Positions 1-14,180 of a DNA stretch of 64,000 bases are shown here, piece by piece. A model generated the notes under the pieces. That model was not told where the DNA came from. It was given only the letters and a program-made list of their open reading frames with translations, and searched no databases. The stretch's first letter is position 1; each line of letters starts with the position of its first letter. Origin of the DNA: Melanocharis versteri (taxonomy: Eukaryota > Chordata > Aves > Passeriformes > Melanocharitidae); the NCBI GenBank assembly GCA_013397845.1, contig VZTG01005248.1, positions 5,930,893 through 5,994,892 on the forward strand, in the 5' to 3' direction. The position numbers were made by a program, and so were the translations under genes.

Positions 1-3000
1 GGGAGTGGCAGGGGGAATGTCTGCTGGAGTTTTATTAAGATCAGTGATGTTTTTTTTTCTGTCACAATTTCATCACATGTCTTAATTCTATGTAACTTTT
101 TTAGAAATCTTGGTGGTACAGAGAAATGTTTGAAAACATGGCTAAAGCTTAAACTAACATAGATCTGAATTCATAAAATCCAATTCAAAATTCTTTTCAT
201 GTGCTTTTGTCATAGTTTCACAGGTGTCTGACTTGGTTTGCAAATGCATTGGGGACTATGGCACACCACTTCTAACAAAGAATCCTGATGTCTAATTTCT
301 CGAGCCTTTATGTTAAATTAATAAAAGAGTTGTTACCAGCGTTAACTTATTATTGGGAATTGGAAGGGAATGATTTCAAATAAATTCTGCTTTGGCATGC
401 TAATTATTTTAATGGAATTAATCCAGGTGGCTTTAAAAGAAACTAAAATTGCAGAGTGATCTGAATCACTCTTAATGGATTTAAGTAATGTATGGACATA
501 ATGTAAGCAGGCGCAGCAAGCAGAGCTTGGGGCTGCTGTGATTCTGAGGTACCTCACGAATCCATGTGATTAAAATCAGTGATTATGAAAATGCTTGGTG
601 TGAAATTAGAATGTAGAACCTAAAAGCAAATGCAATTTATAGCTGTGCTTTTGCTTATGTACAGATCTTAAGTACTGATTAATTGAGCAATATATATGCT
701 CCACATACAAAATTCATGAAGCAGAACTTGACTGAGGTCAATTCTGTTTTGAGAAACAAGGTCTAATTCATAAGGTATTTTAATAATTAATATGTAAGGG
801 TTGGTGATAAAGGATTTGCTCTCATTTCTCAATGAAAATTGATTTGCATCTCCTGATAGGTAAGGATATTCAGATATATCCTTTCTAATACGATAAGTGA
901 AAAACTCAAGCCGTAGCAAGAAGCAGAACAAATTAACCCTTGTCATTCCAAGCAAAAAAGTATCAGAGTCCAAAGAAACTGTGGTTTTTTACCTTTTAGT
1001 CTGTGTAAGAAACATCACAGTTTCAGTTCTGCAGCATTTTTAAGCCCTTCAGATATCCTTACCTTTATTAACAGGAAGAAGGCCTGACTCATGTTTTGAG
1101 GAAAACAAGACCTTGTAAAGCTTCCTAACTCAAATGTTTAAATTTAAAATCCCCTCTTACATCTATCAAATCAAGTGAGAATGTTTGTACAAATTTTTAA
1201 TTTTCCCACTTGTTGATTTATGACCTTTTTGGTAATACAACTCTTCTGCAAGCCATCAGGACAGATGTGAGGGGAAATGGATTGGTTTTAATACCTCTGT
1301 AACTGAATAATATGAGCCTTTTTTATTTTCCTACAACATTTACTTAAAAATGAAATAAGACACAATAGAGAGAATATCAAAGATAAAAGGGAAAAGATTT
1401 TGTTAATGCGATTTGATAGTATAAATAAGCTGCATTTATAATTCATTCATGTAAAAAATGATCTATCTAGTAATAGCCTATAGGTGACAAACTCAAAAAA
1501 TAGAGTAATTCTTTAGGAAGGTCACTGTCAATGAAATTATCTTGACAAATCTTACATTCTAATATAAAGAGAAAAATAACAATTTCTTTATATTAAAAGC
1601 AACAGCAGTGAAATCAGGTAGGCTAAATACTGTAGCATAGGAATTACGGTAAGGAGAGAATAATTTTATAATTAATAGACATTACTGACATCATCAGATG
1701 GCACTGTTCAGTTTTTCTGGTGTAGGGAGATGTATTCAGCAGTAATCAACCAAGTTCAAGCATATAATCAAAGGAGTACTGGATTCAAGAGCAAGTTAGA
1801 TGTGTTAGACCTTGTTACCAGAGGTGAGCTTAAGCAAAAACAGGGAGAATCTGAGGAAACTAAGCAAGGTATTCAGGAGGAAAGAGACAGAATTCAGTTC
1901 ATCCCTTATAGGTCAGTTGGTTTCCCTGTTTCAGTAGCTGGTGAAGTCCATTGTGTCTCATTCTTCATATAACTGGAAAAGGCTGGTACCTCTCAAGGCT
2001 ACCAGAGAGACCCTGTTAATTTGCATTTAGGCACCATAGCAACTCATCTACTTCTGTATGTTTTCTACAGCCAGCTGCGAGTCAGAGGCTTTCTCAATGG
2101 CTGGTTAAAGCATTTCTAATGGTATGAAATATTATGTATGTCGAAGATAGTGTATCTTAGAAGCTTTTTCTAACCCAGAAAAGGAAATATTTCTTATTAT
2201 TTCTGAGGATTAAGGTATCCAATAATTTTGGCCACATAGCACGTTATGTTTTATGCTGAAGAGATTGGACCTACATATCTCCTTGTAACAGTTTCCCACA
2301 TGTTTTAACTTAAAGCAAATAAGGATTCAGAGTTGCTCAAGACATTTGTAATTAGAATTCACCAATATAACAAAAAATAAAGAAGTAAAAAATTGATCTA
2401 TTCTGGTTAAATTAATCACGGAAAAAATGTTCTTAGAGGATGATTGCAGTAATTTTATCTTTAATATGTGACCTTGTCCTACGAGCACATTAACATTCAA
2501 ATATCACAGCAGACAGAAATTGATGTTGGTTGCTACTGTCCAGAAGTTTGGAAGCATTAAAATCTAATAAGCCAACCTGAATGCTGTGAGATTATGAGCA
2601 TTTAACTTAATTGAATTGACTCACCCTTTTTATTTCACATTCTGAAATGGAGCAACATCATCAGTTTGCACAAATATTTCCTGAAAAGCAGATATTAAAT
2701 TTTACCTGTTCATTGTTTAGTTGAAAAAAGGAAAAATCCATATTCTAACCAGAAAACCTCAGAAATAGTACGTTTATCAACACTAGGTTTATAAAGTTTC
2801 AACTGTACTCTATTCAATAGAAAATTTAGTGTTTATTTTATTGGTTCTGGAATACAAGTGTCTATCAACCATACTGGACACCAGCTATAAAAAAGTCGAA
2901 CAGCTTTAAAGGAATCCTAAAAAGATAAGAAAAGCCAAAATCCAGGTCAACTGGCAAGCAAACAGATAGAAAAGTTTGCATTTAATATTACTTATTTTTA

Positions 3001-6000
3001 TGATGGGTATCATCTAGTCACTTAGATGTGGCTTCGAGTTTGGGTGTTGCACTTGCTGTATACTGGAATATAGTTCCTAAGAGCTTGGAAAGCATCCTAA
3101 TAACATAGTGGTTACCTGAGCTGTCTGAGGAATTCAAAACATACCGAAATTATAGTTGTGCTCTCTGCCACATATGTTTATTTGCGGGAGTAGAAGAGCA
3201 GCACAGTAAGAGATAGTCCCTGACATTCACTAAATGAATATTTCCCTGGGAGCTGTATGTTCTTCAGTGGAAAGACAAGGGATTTTTTGTTTGCTCGTGG
3301 CAGGCAGAGGATAGACTTTTTACAGACCTGGTGGAAAGGAGGTAGCTATATATCACCCATGCACTGTACCCTGCTGCCTGCTCAGAATTTCTTTTTTTTT
3401 AAGTTTTGCCATACATATACTCATCAAACTCTTGAAGATGAGAAAAACTGCAGAATTCTGCATCTAATGGAGGCCTAAGTAATAGATTTCTCTCTTTTGA
3501 CTGTAAGGCCAAGGAAACAGATACAATCACAGAAGACACATTATTGCTCACTCTGAGCTCCAGCTGGATCAATGTGTGGTTTTCCTGTGTAATTCTTCAG
3601 CTACCCGAGAACTACCCTGGACTTGCTCCAATATAGCTTGATCCTGAGTTGAGAGACAAAAATGTATTGGCAGTGTTCCTGTGTCGCACATAATCACATT
3701 TTATAAATATATCCCTAGGTAGCATCAAGTCAGAATTCATAATATGGCCAGTTATGGTAGCTGTGTCCCACTTTTTAGAGATGATTATTATGCATTTTAA
3801 AGGAAGGCAAATATGATATATGGAACCTCAAGTCATCATCTGCATGCAGGATATGCAGCTACAGGGCAGTTAAACTCCTCAAAACATGCCAGACTGTGTG
3901 AACTTGAAAGGCTTGTTTAGTGCAGTCTCTGGTGTGGCTGTTCCAAGTCCTACCCAGAGATCAGAAGAGAAAGCCTCAGGATATTAGAGTCCACTGCTTA
4001 TCATGTTAGAGAAAAACAACTAAAGGTGCTTGAAAATAATCCTTATATTGACATACAGCCACTGTGGGAAGGTTCCTGCCAAGCCAGCCGGCTTTTAAAG
4101 GCTCCAGCTTTTGACAGTTACAAATTGTTTTATTGATCCTCCTTTATGCATGGACTAATTGCAGCTCAAACACTGATAATTTTTTCTGTTTGTCACTTTC
4201 ATCATTTCCTACCAGCAAGGGATATTGTTTATGCACAATGTGCTTAGGCAAGGTTTCTTTGTCACCCGGGCATAAAATGCACATGGTTTTGTTCTTGTTT
4301 TAATAAATGAGTTCTTCTAAACCTTGTATAGTGGAACAGAAAATTCTGAGGAATGTGTAAAATAAAGTAATGTTCAAGCAGATGTTCCTAAACCCAAGTT
4401 GTTGAATCAAGTTCCTAATACATACATCAATTTGCACAGCAAATATGAAGGGATAAGGTGTGGTTTAGATATAGTGTTTTAGTGAATTATTGCATGGTTC
4501 TATTGCATGTGTCTATTACATAGACACAACTGGCTGTTGTGTTTGGGCAGGGCTCCCTTGTGCCAAGGTAATGCCGTGTCAGCAGAGCTGAGAGTTGCCT
4601 CCCTCAGCATCCAGGATCCCTGTGAGTTTTTAGCTGCATTTTGCTTGATTTCTGTCCAGAGGGAACAACTCAGGTCAGAGAAATAGGCAAAAAATAAGTG
4701 TGTCCCTCCCTCTTGGATCTGAGCTGCAATGTGGGTGAAGAAGCTGTGTGCCTCACTGGTTGGGCTAAGGAGCCTCTGAAAAGGGAAGTGTAGATGCTGG
4801 TACTTCAGTAACTTAGAGATGCAAATTGGTGCCACATGGACAGTTCTTAGATAATTAAATTCAACTCAGATCTTGGTCACTAAAATAGTCATCTGAAGTC
4901 CGGCCCTTCCTATCATTCCTTGTCTCGTAAAAATGTCATCCTGTTTCATATAGGGTGATTTTCAGATTGTGAAGTCCTTGGAGTCGCTGATAACACAGAC
5001 CTTGTAAGCGTCAATGTACAGTGACTAAATGGGAGGTGATCAAAAAAGGGAATAATTCTCATGGGGTTCAGTGTCTTCAGAGATTACATATAAATATTTA
5101 ATTAAGGATCATGTAGGAAAAATTAATAGAGATATAGCTACCCTTATTTTCTTGATTTTGTATGTCCTTCTGCCATTTCTAAAGTTGCAAAGATGGTTAT
5201 AAATTCTCTTAGCTTTTCTTCCTTGCTACTGCTACAATTGCTTCTTTGTCCTCCCTCAGAGATCCCTCTGTCAGAATCAATACAAGCCAAATCAATGAAA
5301 AAATATTTCTGGAAATGTAAATCTTTTATCTTCATGGTCCTGACTTGATAAAGGTTTCTAATGGAGTATTAAATAGGAATGAGCACAGATCTTGGTATGA
5401 ATTTCTGGACAGATATGTAACAAGAGGGGCTCTGAGTAGGGAAATGTTGAAGGATGATGAAACCTGACAATAATAGAAGACTGTGGAAAAAGCACTGAGA
5501 GTGAGAACAAATAAGCATGACTCCTATGGAACAGGGTCACAAGCCTGTGCCTGAACCATATGATTTGTTGCTAGGAAATGGCAAGTAATAAGGTTAGGCA
5601 GAGAAAAACAGAAGGGCTTATAACTTCAGCAGATTGACATACTACAAATATTGAACAGTACATAGATTAGAGACACGGACTAATATGGTATTGCTTTTTT
5701 CATTTTCTCCCCATGAGAAATAACAGAAACAGTACAGACACATGATGATGTAGGTGATAAAAGGTGCAGTTTTTCCTAGCATTGTGAAAGGTAGCAGCAA
5801 AACTACTATGATGCATTGGGTTTGCCTTTTTTGTGTGTGTCATGCAACTAGATAACGTGGAAGAGGGGACAAGTATAGAAGTGGAATAATACAGGAACAT
5901 AGAGACTTTAGCTATTCAAATAGCTAAACAGTGTAGGAATAGAACTCAATTTGTTTCACATTAGATGTGATAAGTGCAGCTGTCTACACATGAACTAGTT

Positions 6001-8918
6001 GATTACAGAGCTTTTAGAGTGAATGGCAAGAAAGTAATTTAGTGGGGCATGGTTTGGCTCATCGTTTCATTCTCTAAAATATGCCAGATTAATTGTTCTG
6101 TATAGATGCCTCCAATGCCAACAGGGAAAATCTATAAAACTCTATCAGTTTTACTTATCTATTTTCAAAAACAGGTCAGAGGGCTCCAATACTATTCTGT
6201 TTTTTTGGAGAAAAAATGAGCTGGAGGATAAAAACTAGGAATAAAGTGATGAGTTTTTATTGTAAATCACCTGAAAGGTGTCTACCAGATAAAAAAGAAA
6301 TGGCAGGAACTTAGAATATGTGCAAAAGTCATATAATAACACTACTCTGCAGAGAGATATTAATCTAATTTTCAGTAACAAATGCAGTTATAATAACCAT
6401 AAATTATTTATTAATAAAATTAGACTATTATTTTGTGTCTGCTTTTAAAGCAATCAAAAGAAAAGCAATCCACATGGAATTCTTCCTTGCATGCACAGAG
6501 ATTTTATAGACTAATTAAGACATAACCAAATGCTAAAATCTCCTTACAGACAAAACTGTTAATCTTAAAGAAGATTGTTTAAATGCATCTTGTGAAACAA
6601 GATTTTAAATTATATTGGTATGAAAACACCTTTAAAACTGAAAATAATCTGCCTTTTGCAAATCTTACAAAGGGAAAGGAAGATGAAAAAGCAGTTTAGG
6701 AAAAATAAAAATAGAATTGGTCATAAAAAGCCTACCAAAACTGGTAGGAAGAATTGGTGGATAAAAAGATGTAGATGCAGACACTTGTGTGTCTGTAATA
6801 CATTCAGAGGAGTAATTCTGGCAATAAGTGACAGGGGTTGACAAGGCTGGGGAACTTACAAAGCTACTTATTATTTGGAACTTAAGCAAACTGGAGAAGT
6901 TACCCAGGGAAAAAGACTGAGTGTGGTAGAAGAGTGTTCTGTTTAGCTCTGGAGGCTCTGGGGAGCCCAGTGAGATAACGTTATTTTTCAGTTGTCATTT
7001 GTCAACAGTCGGCTAAGAAAGGGAGGAACTTTGATAATCATAGCTAGAGAAATGAGATGAGGAAAAGAATTATATAATTCGTTGTTCTGTAGCATTTACC
7101 CTTTCCATCTTTACGCTGTCCGTCCACACAGTGCAAAATGACCAAGCATTTCCAAGAGAGAATGCAGCATATTCTAAGAAATATATGTAAAATCATTTGA
7201 TACATGAGTGAAAAAGAAGTAAGAATGAAGATGTATACAGAAAGCTGGATGCTAGATTTAGAAGAGATTAATTAAAATGTTTAGTGACAGGTTGTCTTTC
7301 ATGGCTTTATATGATGGCTTATTCAGGGATCTGAGGAGATCTATATAAAACCATTGCAAGATTTAGTGCTCTGGAATTGTAATAAGGAAGGTCTATGCAA
7401 TAAGATTGGAGAAAAGTTTGCATAATATAGTGTATCCCAATGTAATTATATTAGAGATAAAAATAATTTTATGACATTACAAAGGTAGATTGTAAGATAT
7501 TAAGATAATAAATCCTTAATTTGCTTGAAGAAAGAGACTGAAGAGAAAGGCAGGACTCTAATGTGAGATTTATCTGAACTGTTATACATTTTCTCTTTTC
7601 TTGTATCTGGAAACATGGGCACTCTGTACTCTTAGCAAAGTTCCTGTTATTAGCCTGTAAATGCCTCAGGATACACCTATAATCTTATTTTTATTGCCTC
7701 AGTCCCTAAAATTATCCAAATTCTGCCATGTGGTGTTTGATCTCATTCCATGTTACCAGTGTATCCCACCCATATTCATGCTATTGTTACATTTCTTTAG
7801 TACATATATGTCCCAAAAGGGCATTTTATTGCCCCCTGAGGGCATAGTCACTCGTGAAAACTAAAATTTTCCAAAATAGACTCTGTAGAACCGCACAGGG
7901 AACCCACCAATACGAGGAAACTTTCAGCACAACCCGTTTGATCTCCTTTTTGATCCACTTTACAGTCCGGCTTCTGATCCCCACCTTTTCAATTTTAATC
8001 AGTCATCTCCTACGGAATGCATTTCTGAAATCCAGAGAGATTGTATCTGTCAGGCTTTCCTTGTAAATAAGTAAATAATGTCTGTCAAAGGAAGACACCA
8101 GGATTTTTGGCATGATCTATTTCTGAAAAATTTATGTAGCTTTTATTCTTATTTGCATTTCTGTCTGTTTCGTCTACAGAGATTTCTATATGGGTAGAAT
8201 AACTATTGATCATGAAAATGTAGCCTGAAAGACCACATCAATAAAGTATAAAAAGAGGAATTAAGAATCTGTTTGAAGAAATAAGAGATTTACTTGTAGA
8301 TAAGTGATTTTGGCACAAACCTCATTCTAGGTTTTGTGTGTTCAGTTGCCTCTTGAGAATATCATGGAACTGTTTTGGGAATCCAGTCAAACAATATGTC
8401 AGGAAACCTGACCTCAGTGAATTTTTTTCAGAGGACAGCAGGCAATAAACAAGGTTTCTGAAGCACTAATTTCAGAGCTGACTCTGCCTGTTGGCAAACT
8501 GGATTTAACTAGTGGTATCTGGAGACATGTTAATGAATTCCAGATTAACACAAGTGCTAAACCTACTGCCATAATTAAGAAAGGCCTGCCAATCACTGCC
8601 TCGTTTGCACTGGCACAATTTATTCTGTAGATTTCTGTTGCAATATTAGCATCTAGTGAGGATGGCAATTAATTGCTAAATGGATCCTGAAAGAGCAGTT
8701 CACAAGAATGAGAAAAATGGCTAACAGAAGATTTTTACAGCCCATTCCACTGTGTATATCCTAAAGGTATATAATTTCTGTGCAATTTTCCACATTTACC
8801 TGCCAAATCTCATTCTGGGAAGCACGTCTTTTAAAAAGTAGCACTTCTAGAAAAATTTGTCTCTTTTAATTAAAATTACTTAATTTCTGGGAATGTTTTG
8901 TGCATTATCGTAGAATCA
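1..8918. other. Unique intron sequence, no gene seen
   Basis: AT-rich with scattered short homopolymers. The patch at about 4500-4840 is richer in G+C and carries a 111-codon minus-strand frame with no recognisable domain. I treat it as non-coding. No transposable element was recognised with confidence. Confidence 0.6.
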
Positions 8919-8965
8919 TAGAATCCTTAAGGCTAGAAAAGACCTCCTTCTGTAACATACAAGAT
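8919..8965 (-). mobile_element. CR1 3'-end remnant, antisense
   Basis: About 45 bp reading tagaatcatagaatccttaa then ggctagaaaagacctcct, the reverse complement of a CR1 3' terminus. The same type of end is seen near 61.02 kb. Only the extreme 3' end survives or was ever inserted. Confidence 0.7.
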
Positions 8966-9784
8966 CTGTGAAATTGTAACAATGCTTTTCGCTCTGTCGG
9001 TGTTATACACATCTTTTTTCTTAATTTCATTGGATCTGTTACATGTATTGTATTTTCTGCTTCTCCCTCTGTTGGTTCAACTGAAACTGCAAGAGTCATT
9101 GTAAACTTCATTTGGCTGTGATAGTGTCTATGTTTTATATGCTTTCAAAATTAGAAGAAAATTACTTATTAGTTTCTAATTATAATCTAGAGCTGCATTT
9201 TTACAGAGAGATTTGTTTCCATTTACACATATCTGCAGCTATTTAGTTTATTATTCAACCTTACTTACACCTAAAGAGAAAGTATTATAAATTTCCATGC
9301 CAGAATAAACATAAGAATCACACATATAATGAGTGCCTTGACTATAGTTGCAATTTTTTAGATGCCTGACCCTTTATTAGTACCTCCAACATAAAGCTGT
9401 TGAGGGCTGAGCTCCTGAAGCCTTTTCACCAGTCTGACAACAAAGAATAATGTGGGTGTTTCATGGGTCATCTTCCATTCCCATTCAGGATTGTGTAGTC
9501 TACATTGCGCAGATTCACACGTAAGAAAACGCATGCATAGAATCACAGTAGCCCTTTGTTTTTAAGGATGGGGCTCATGAAACACATTGGGCTGATTTTT
9601 CAGATCTCCTTGTTTGGTATTTACTGGCAGGAAATGGGTCATCAAAAAGCGTTGCCTGTGGCTCTTTTACGCCTCTCCCGGCGTGGTGGTGCAGCCAAAT
9701 GGTTGCAAATATCATGTCATTGTGATTGATCATTTGCAACTTTCTGAAAGTCTGGGATCACTAGATCTCAGAAACAGTTACTGC

Positions 9785-10335
9785 TCACAAAACCAGGCTA
9801 GTCCTCTGGAGATGTCTAGTACAGCCCTCTCTGCTCAGAGTAGACTGAGTTACAGCAGCAGCTTGCTCAGGACTGCATTCAGCTGAATGTGGAATATCTC
9901 CAGGGATGGAGACTACTCAACCTCTCAGAGCAACTTATTCCACTGTTTGGCTTCTTGCACACTAAAAAGTTTTTTATTTTTATGCTTAAATATAACTTGC
10001 TCTGGTTTGGTATGTGCTCATTGCCTCTTGTCCTGTCTCTGGACTGAGAAGAGTCTGCCTCCACCCAATAAGATATTTATACACGCTGGTATAAGACTCC
10101 CTTCTCTAGTGTTCCCTTCTCCAGTGTTCCCTTCTCCAAGCTGAAAAGTCTCAGCTCTCTCAGCTTCTTCTTGCATAAAAGATGCTTCTTTACCATCTTT
10201 GTGACCTTTTGTAGTTCTCACTCCAGTATGTATATGTCTCTTACTGGACGCATTGCTCCAGCTGTGGTCTCCCCAGTGCTCAGGAGACAGGAAGGACCAC
10301 CTCCTCTGCTGCTCGAACTCAGCACCTCATCTGCT
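9785..10335 (-). mobile_element. CR1 LINE, 3' portion, antisense, diverged
   Basis: The plus strand shows CR1 landmarks in reverse-complement order: aaaccaggctagtcctctgg, atctccagggatggagacta, cattgcctcttgtcctgtct, gagaagagtctgcctccacc and finally a gctgtggtctccccagtgct stretch. Divergence is greater than in the copy near 31.3 kb, and several short indels are present. At 10096-10140 a unit of about 15 bp (cccttctctagtgtt) is repeated three times, a local expansion inside the element. The far boundary near 10335 is uncertain because the next 700 bp is unclassified. Confidence 0.85.
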
Positions 10336-10479
10336 ACCACCACACTGACCCTTTTGCGTCAGAGAAGGAAATTTTTCCTGCATTTGTTAAGTCTTTGGCT
10401 TGGACATGCTGCGAGTCTCCATTTCTGCACCAAATAAGCACAGACCTTTCTTGCCCCTCCTTTGTCACAGCTTCTCTCT

Positions 10480-11040
10480 ACTTGGTGAGGTGGATGCCCC
10501 CTCAGTAAGGGGCTTGCAGAGACGCATCATCATCCCTTGGGATCTCGGTATCTGATATGCTGGGATAGCTGCTCCAGTGTGTGCTGGGGACATGCTGTGT
10601 CACTCCCCCCGCACTGCTGGCACACAAATGCTCTCCTCAGCAGCAGGGTTTCCAGAAGGCTTTTGCGCGTCATCTGCAGAAAACGCTTCTCTGGGAACTT
10701 CACGCTGGGCTGGCCCTTAAATCCACCTCTCCCAGCACCTGCTGAATGGATACTTGTCTCTCCTTGCTCAAAGCTCAAAGCACCCTTTGATCATGAATAG
10801 CCTCATTACAAGCTGCTGGAAGTACAGGCCCCGAGGCTGCTTTTTCCTGATGAAGCAGGTGCCCTGACATTCCTCCAGGAATTTCCAGAAATCCCTGGCT
10901 ATCCCAGAAGGAGTTCACAGACGACGTACAAGCAGAGCCCTAAAGACACTGAGCAACCCGCTGTGTCTGATGTCTGCCTCTCTCAGCTCTGTTTTCCTTG
11001 TCATTCCTGTTGCCTTGGCTGTTTTTTTTTCCTCTGAAAA
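10480..11040. other. GC-rich island of unknown origin
   Basis: About 550 bp much richer in G+C than the intron, next to an antisense CR1. It begins near ggatgccccctcagtaaggg and ends at a T-rich run (11019-11029). Each strand has one open frame of about 80 codons (minus 10778-10530; plus 10537-10800). The minus one contains VCQQCGGSDTACPQH. I recognise neither, and overlapping frames of this kind occur by chance in GC-rich DNA. It could be an older part of the same CR1, another transposable element, or an unrelated regulatory island. Confidence 0.45.
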
Positions 11041-13149
11041 TAGATGAATAAAAAAAGGTATCCCTTTTTGTATCTGGTTTGAGACTCTTCTGTGTTACTG
11101 AAGCATTCCAATTTTGCATGTATATGACGAGGACATGGTAATTATTGCCTCTAGAAATTACAGGACATTGCTAAATGGACTTTTACTTATGTGGAAACAA
11201 TAACTAATTCTTCTTCACTATCAATAGTACCCTTCTTGACAAGGATAGAGGTCTTATTCTACAGGAACAACAAGGTAATATACATAAAGATATTCGGATT
11301 TTTACCTATTATATATTCCTGATGAAATTGAGAGCACAGCTGTGCTGGTATACAGTACTACTGTTGTGCAATCCTTGAGTGTTACAGTGGTACCATGATT
11401 ATTTCACCTGGTAAATCACTTAACGTTCTTGAAGAAAAATGAATTTCAAGCTTTTCTTATGAAATACCAAATAAAATGTAGTCAGATTTAAAAATCCAGG
11501 TGCTAACCTTTCATTTAAGCAAGCACTTAAAAATCTTTTCAAGGCATAAAATTGTAGTTAACAAGCAAGTCATCTATTGATTCACTGAATTTAGTGGCAT
11601 TATCCCTGTGAAGTTATGCATGTGTCTAACTGTATTGTTAGTGGCCACCTTAATGGAATTGTAAGTAGCACTCAGCTGGCAGAAATGTGATTAAGATGCA
11701 TTATAAGCATGATAATAACTACTTGTGACACCAAATAGAAACAAATTTTACAATATAAGAGGTTTTCTGGAGGCAATGATCTGAAAATCTTTTCTTTCAG
11801 GAAGTTTTAAGTAACAAAAGAGATATGTATAAACAGTAGAGATGACATAAGTTGTAGAGATCATTATATTATTTCGGTTGACAAACACAACCTTTTTTAA
11901 AAAATGTGTTAACTGCTAGATATTTACAACTAAAGAACTTTAGTCAGAATTAAAATTATTCTCTTTTATTAACTTGCTTGAGGTTCTGAAATGACAGATG
12001 CTGATCACTGAACAGAATTGTACTCATTTGCTGTTAAAGGACAATGAGGTTTCCGCAGTCAAAACCATCAAAAGCATGAAGAAAGAGTAGAGAGCCCAAG
12101 AAAGAGGGGAGGAGGGAAAGCAGCAGCTGTAAATCACTGTTGCTGCTTTGAACAGCCTGTCTTATGGCTCCTTACCCACTGCAAATCTGACACTAGCAGT
12201 GCAGTGAAGACTTGACAGTTTCAGATGTTCTTGGATATTTTGTCAGACAGTGTTATCTGCAGGCTTGAGGAGTTCATCTTCAGAAAAAGGACATAGACTC
12301 TGTTGTTGAAAGAGAGAACATCAAACTAGTATCTTCATAGTGCTCAGTAGTTGTTCTGGTTGTATAAATACTTAATAACAATGTTTATTAAAAAAGTCAC
12401 TTTAACCCATTAAAAAAATAGAAAGATGACCAAAAAAGTGACATAATTAAATTTAAAATTCCTATTGATCTCAGATGTATGATTTTTAGCCTTGCGTTCT
12501 AATGCAAAATTAAATCACTTCTTGAGCAGACTTTGTATTTCCCCTGGGCTCACCTCAGACATAGAAGTGTTTGAGTTAGAAGTCTGGTTGTGACTGAAAT
12601 CTCATTCAGAATCACTTTTAAAACTTGTCAGACAGGTTTCTGCAGGTTCCGATGTGAGAACTGGAATATTTCTGTTTCTCTTCCACCCACATAATATTGT
12701 GAGTTTATGAATATTTAAAACAGAAAGAAAAAAGAGGGTTTGGGTTGTGGTTGGGGTTTTGGCTTTTTTTATATCGGTTGGCTGGTTTGGGGATTTGCTT
12801 TTGCTTGTTTGATTTTTCTTGTTTGCTTCTCTCATTTTAATGGAATCAGTATTACAGTACATTAAGCAGTAATGTGTGAATGTACATCTAAGGAAGAATG
12901 ACATTTTTAACTGCTTTAGCAGAAGCCTGTTATATGTAATTTTAAATTCACATCATTACTCCTCACATCTATATTTAAAATTCAGACACTCATTTCATGA
13001 TTTTTATAGTTTCAGACCTTGAGTAAATGCTCTGGTCAAGTTTCATCAGAAGCCAAGCCTAGTATATCTGTTTATTTTAAACTCAAATCCACAGGGGACA
13101 AAAATAAGAGCTTTTGCTTTCTTATTATTCCTACCTTTTAACATTTTTG
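11041..13149. other. Intron sequence, nothing recognised beyond a GT-rich tract
   Basis: AT-rich. Its only structured part is the G/T tract listed at 12735-12829, across which a 100-codon minus-strand frame runs, explained by low complexity. Confidence 0.6.
12735..12829. repeat. GT-rich low-complexity tract
   Basis: Purely G/T-biased stretch (gggtttgggttgtggttggg, gctggtttggggatttgctt, ttgcttgtttgatttttctt). It resembles the T- and G-rich tracts near 33.3 kb and 53.7 kb. Confidence 0.75.
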
Positions 13150-14180
13150 ATATATGATATTGCCCCTCAGTCTCTTCTTCTCTGGACCTAACCAACCTGC
13201 TTCCTTTAACCTCTTACTGAAGGTGTTCTTTTCTTAATATCTCCTCTGGAGCTTCTTCTGTTCCATATCTTTCCTAAAATGCTGTTCTCAAAATTGGATA
13301 TAATATACCACTGAAGGTCTTGCTAGTATTGGATAGGATAGAAGAGCGTTTAAAAATAATCCTTATACATTTCAAAATTCCATCTTTACACAAAATGTTG
13401 CCATGTTCAGCTTGTGACAGAGCCACTGGCACAAATGGGATGCTATTGTTCTCTGCCCCTTGTTTCCTTTCTGCATTGAACTAATTAATTTTTCTACTGA
13501 ATACGTGAAATGCAGATCTTGCCCTTATTCGTACCTAATTTTCTTCAGATTTCAATCTATTGAGATTATTTTGAAACAATGCATTTGCAGCTCTCTCAGC
13601 GTGGTGTCTGTCAGCTTCTAGATGCAATAACCTTACTTTTGATTTCTTTATCTAAACTATTAAGGAATGTAATGAATGCACTCAGACCCCCGTGGACCAG
13701 TGCTGCAAACCCCTGTTCAGCCTGACAGTGAACTGTTAATAACAACACTCACTGATTCCATCCAGAGAGTGTTTCCCCAATTTGCTTATCAAAAGGTCGT
13801 GAGAGAGAGAATCGGGTAGTTTTCTAAAGGGAAACACAATGACAATGTGACTGCTTTTCCTGTATCCAAAAGGCCTATTATGCCATCATGAGGAAAAAAA
13901 ATATTTTTTGACATGACTTGTTCTTGATGAATCCACTGTCACTGTTACTCATCTTCACAACTTTCTTATCTTGTAAGTGCTCAAACAGTGTTTGATTATT
14001 TGTTCTACCACATTTTAGGAACTGAAATTGAACTAACAGGCCTTGAATTTTGTGGCTTTCCCCTCTTTCTCACACTTTAAAATAAGATCTATGTTTATCT
14101 AATTCCATTTTCCTTGAATTTTATCTTCCCTCTGTTACTATTAAGAATTGTCTCTTAATGAGGAAAAGTGTCATTTATTG
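13150..14180 (-). mobile_element. Ancient CR1/L3-like LINE, antisense, heavily degraded
   Basis: The order of recognisable blocks follows antisense CR1/L3-type consensus sequences: cagtctcttcttctctggac, atctttcctaaaatgctgtt, ccactgaaggtcttgctagt, tttcaatctattgagattat, then cagacccccgtggaccagtg, and a region near 13,780-13,900 matching the part that reads subunit-like CAAAAGGTCGTGAG and cctattatgccatcat. Most positions have drifted and no frame is open. It therefore predates the sharper CR1 copies elsewhere in the window. The family call comes from remembered consensus order, and the boundaries are approximate. Confidence 0.7.

Noticed and set aside
3590..3660. Possible very old CR1 trace (ctggacttgctccaatatag)
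   Set aside because: Only about 25 bases resemble CR1 text; too short to support.
4500..4835. 111-codon minus-strand frame in a GC-richer patch
   Set aside because: No domain or homology recognised and no exon signals; kept only as a note on composition.
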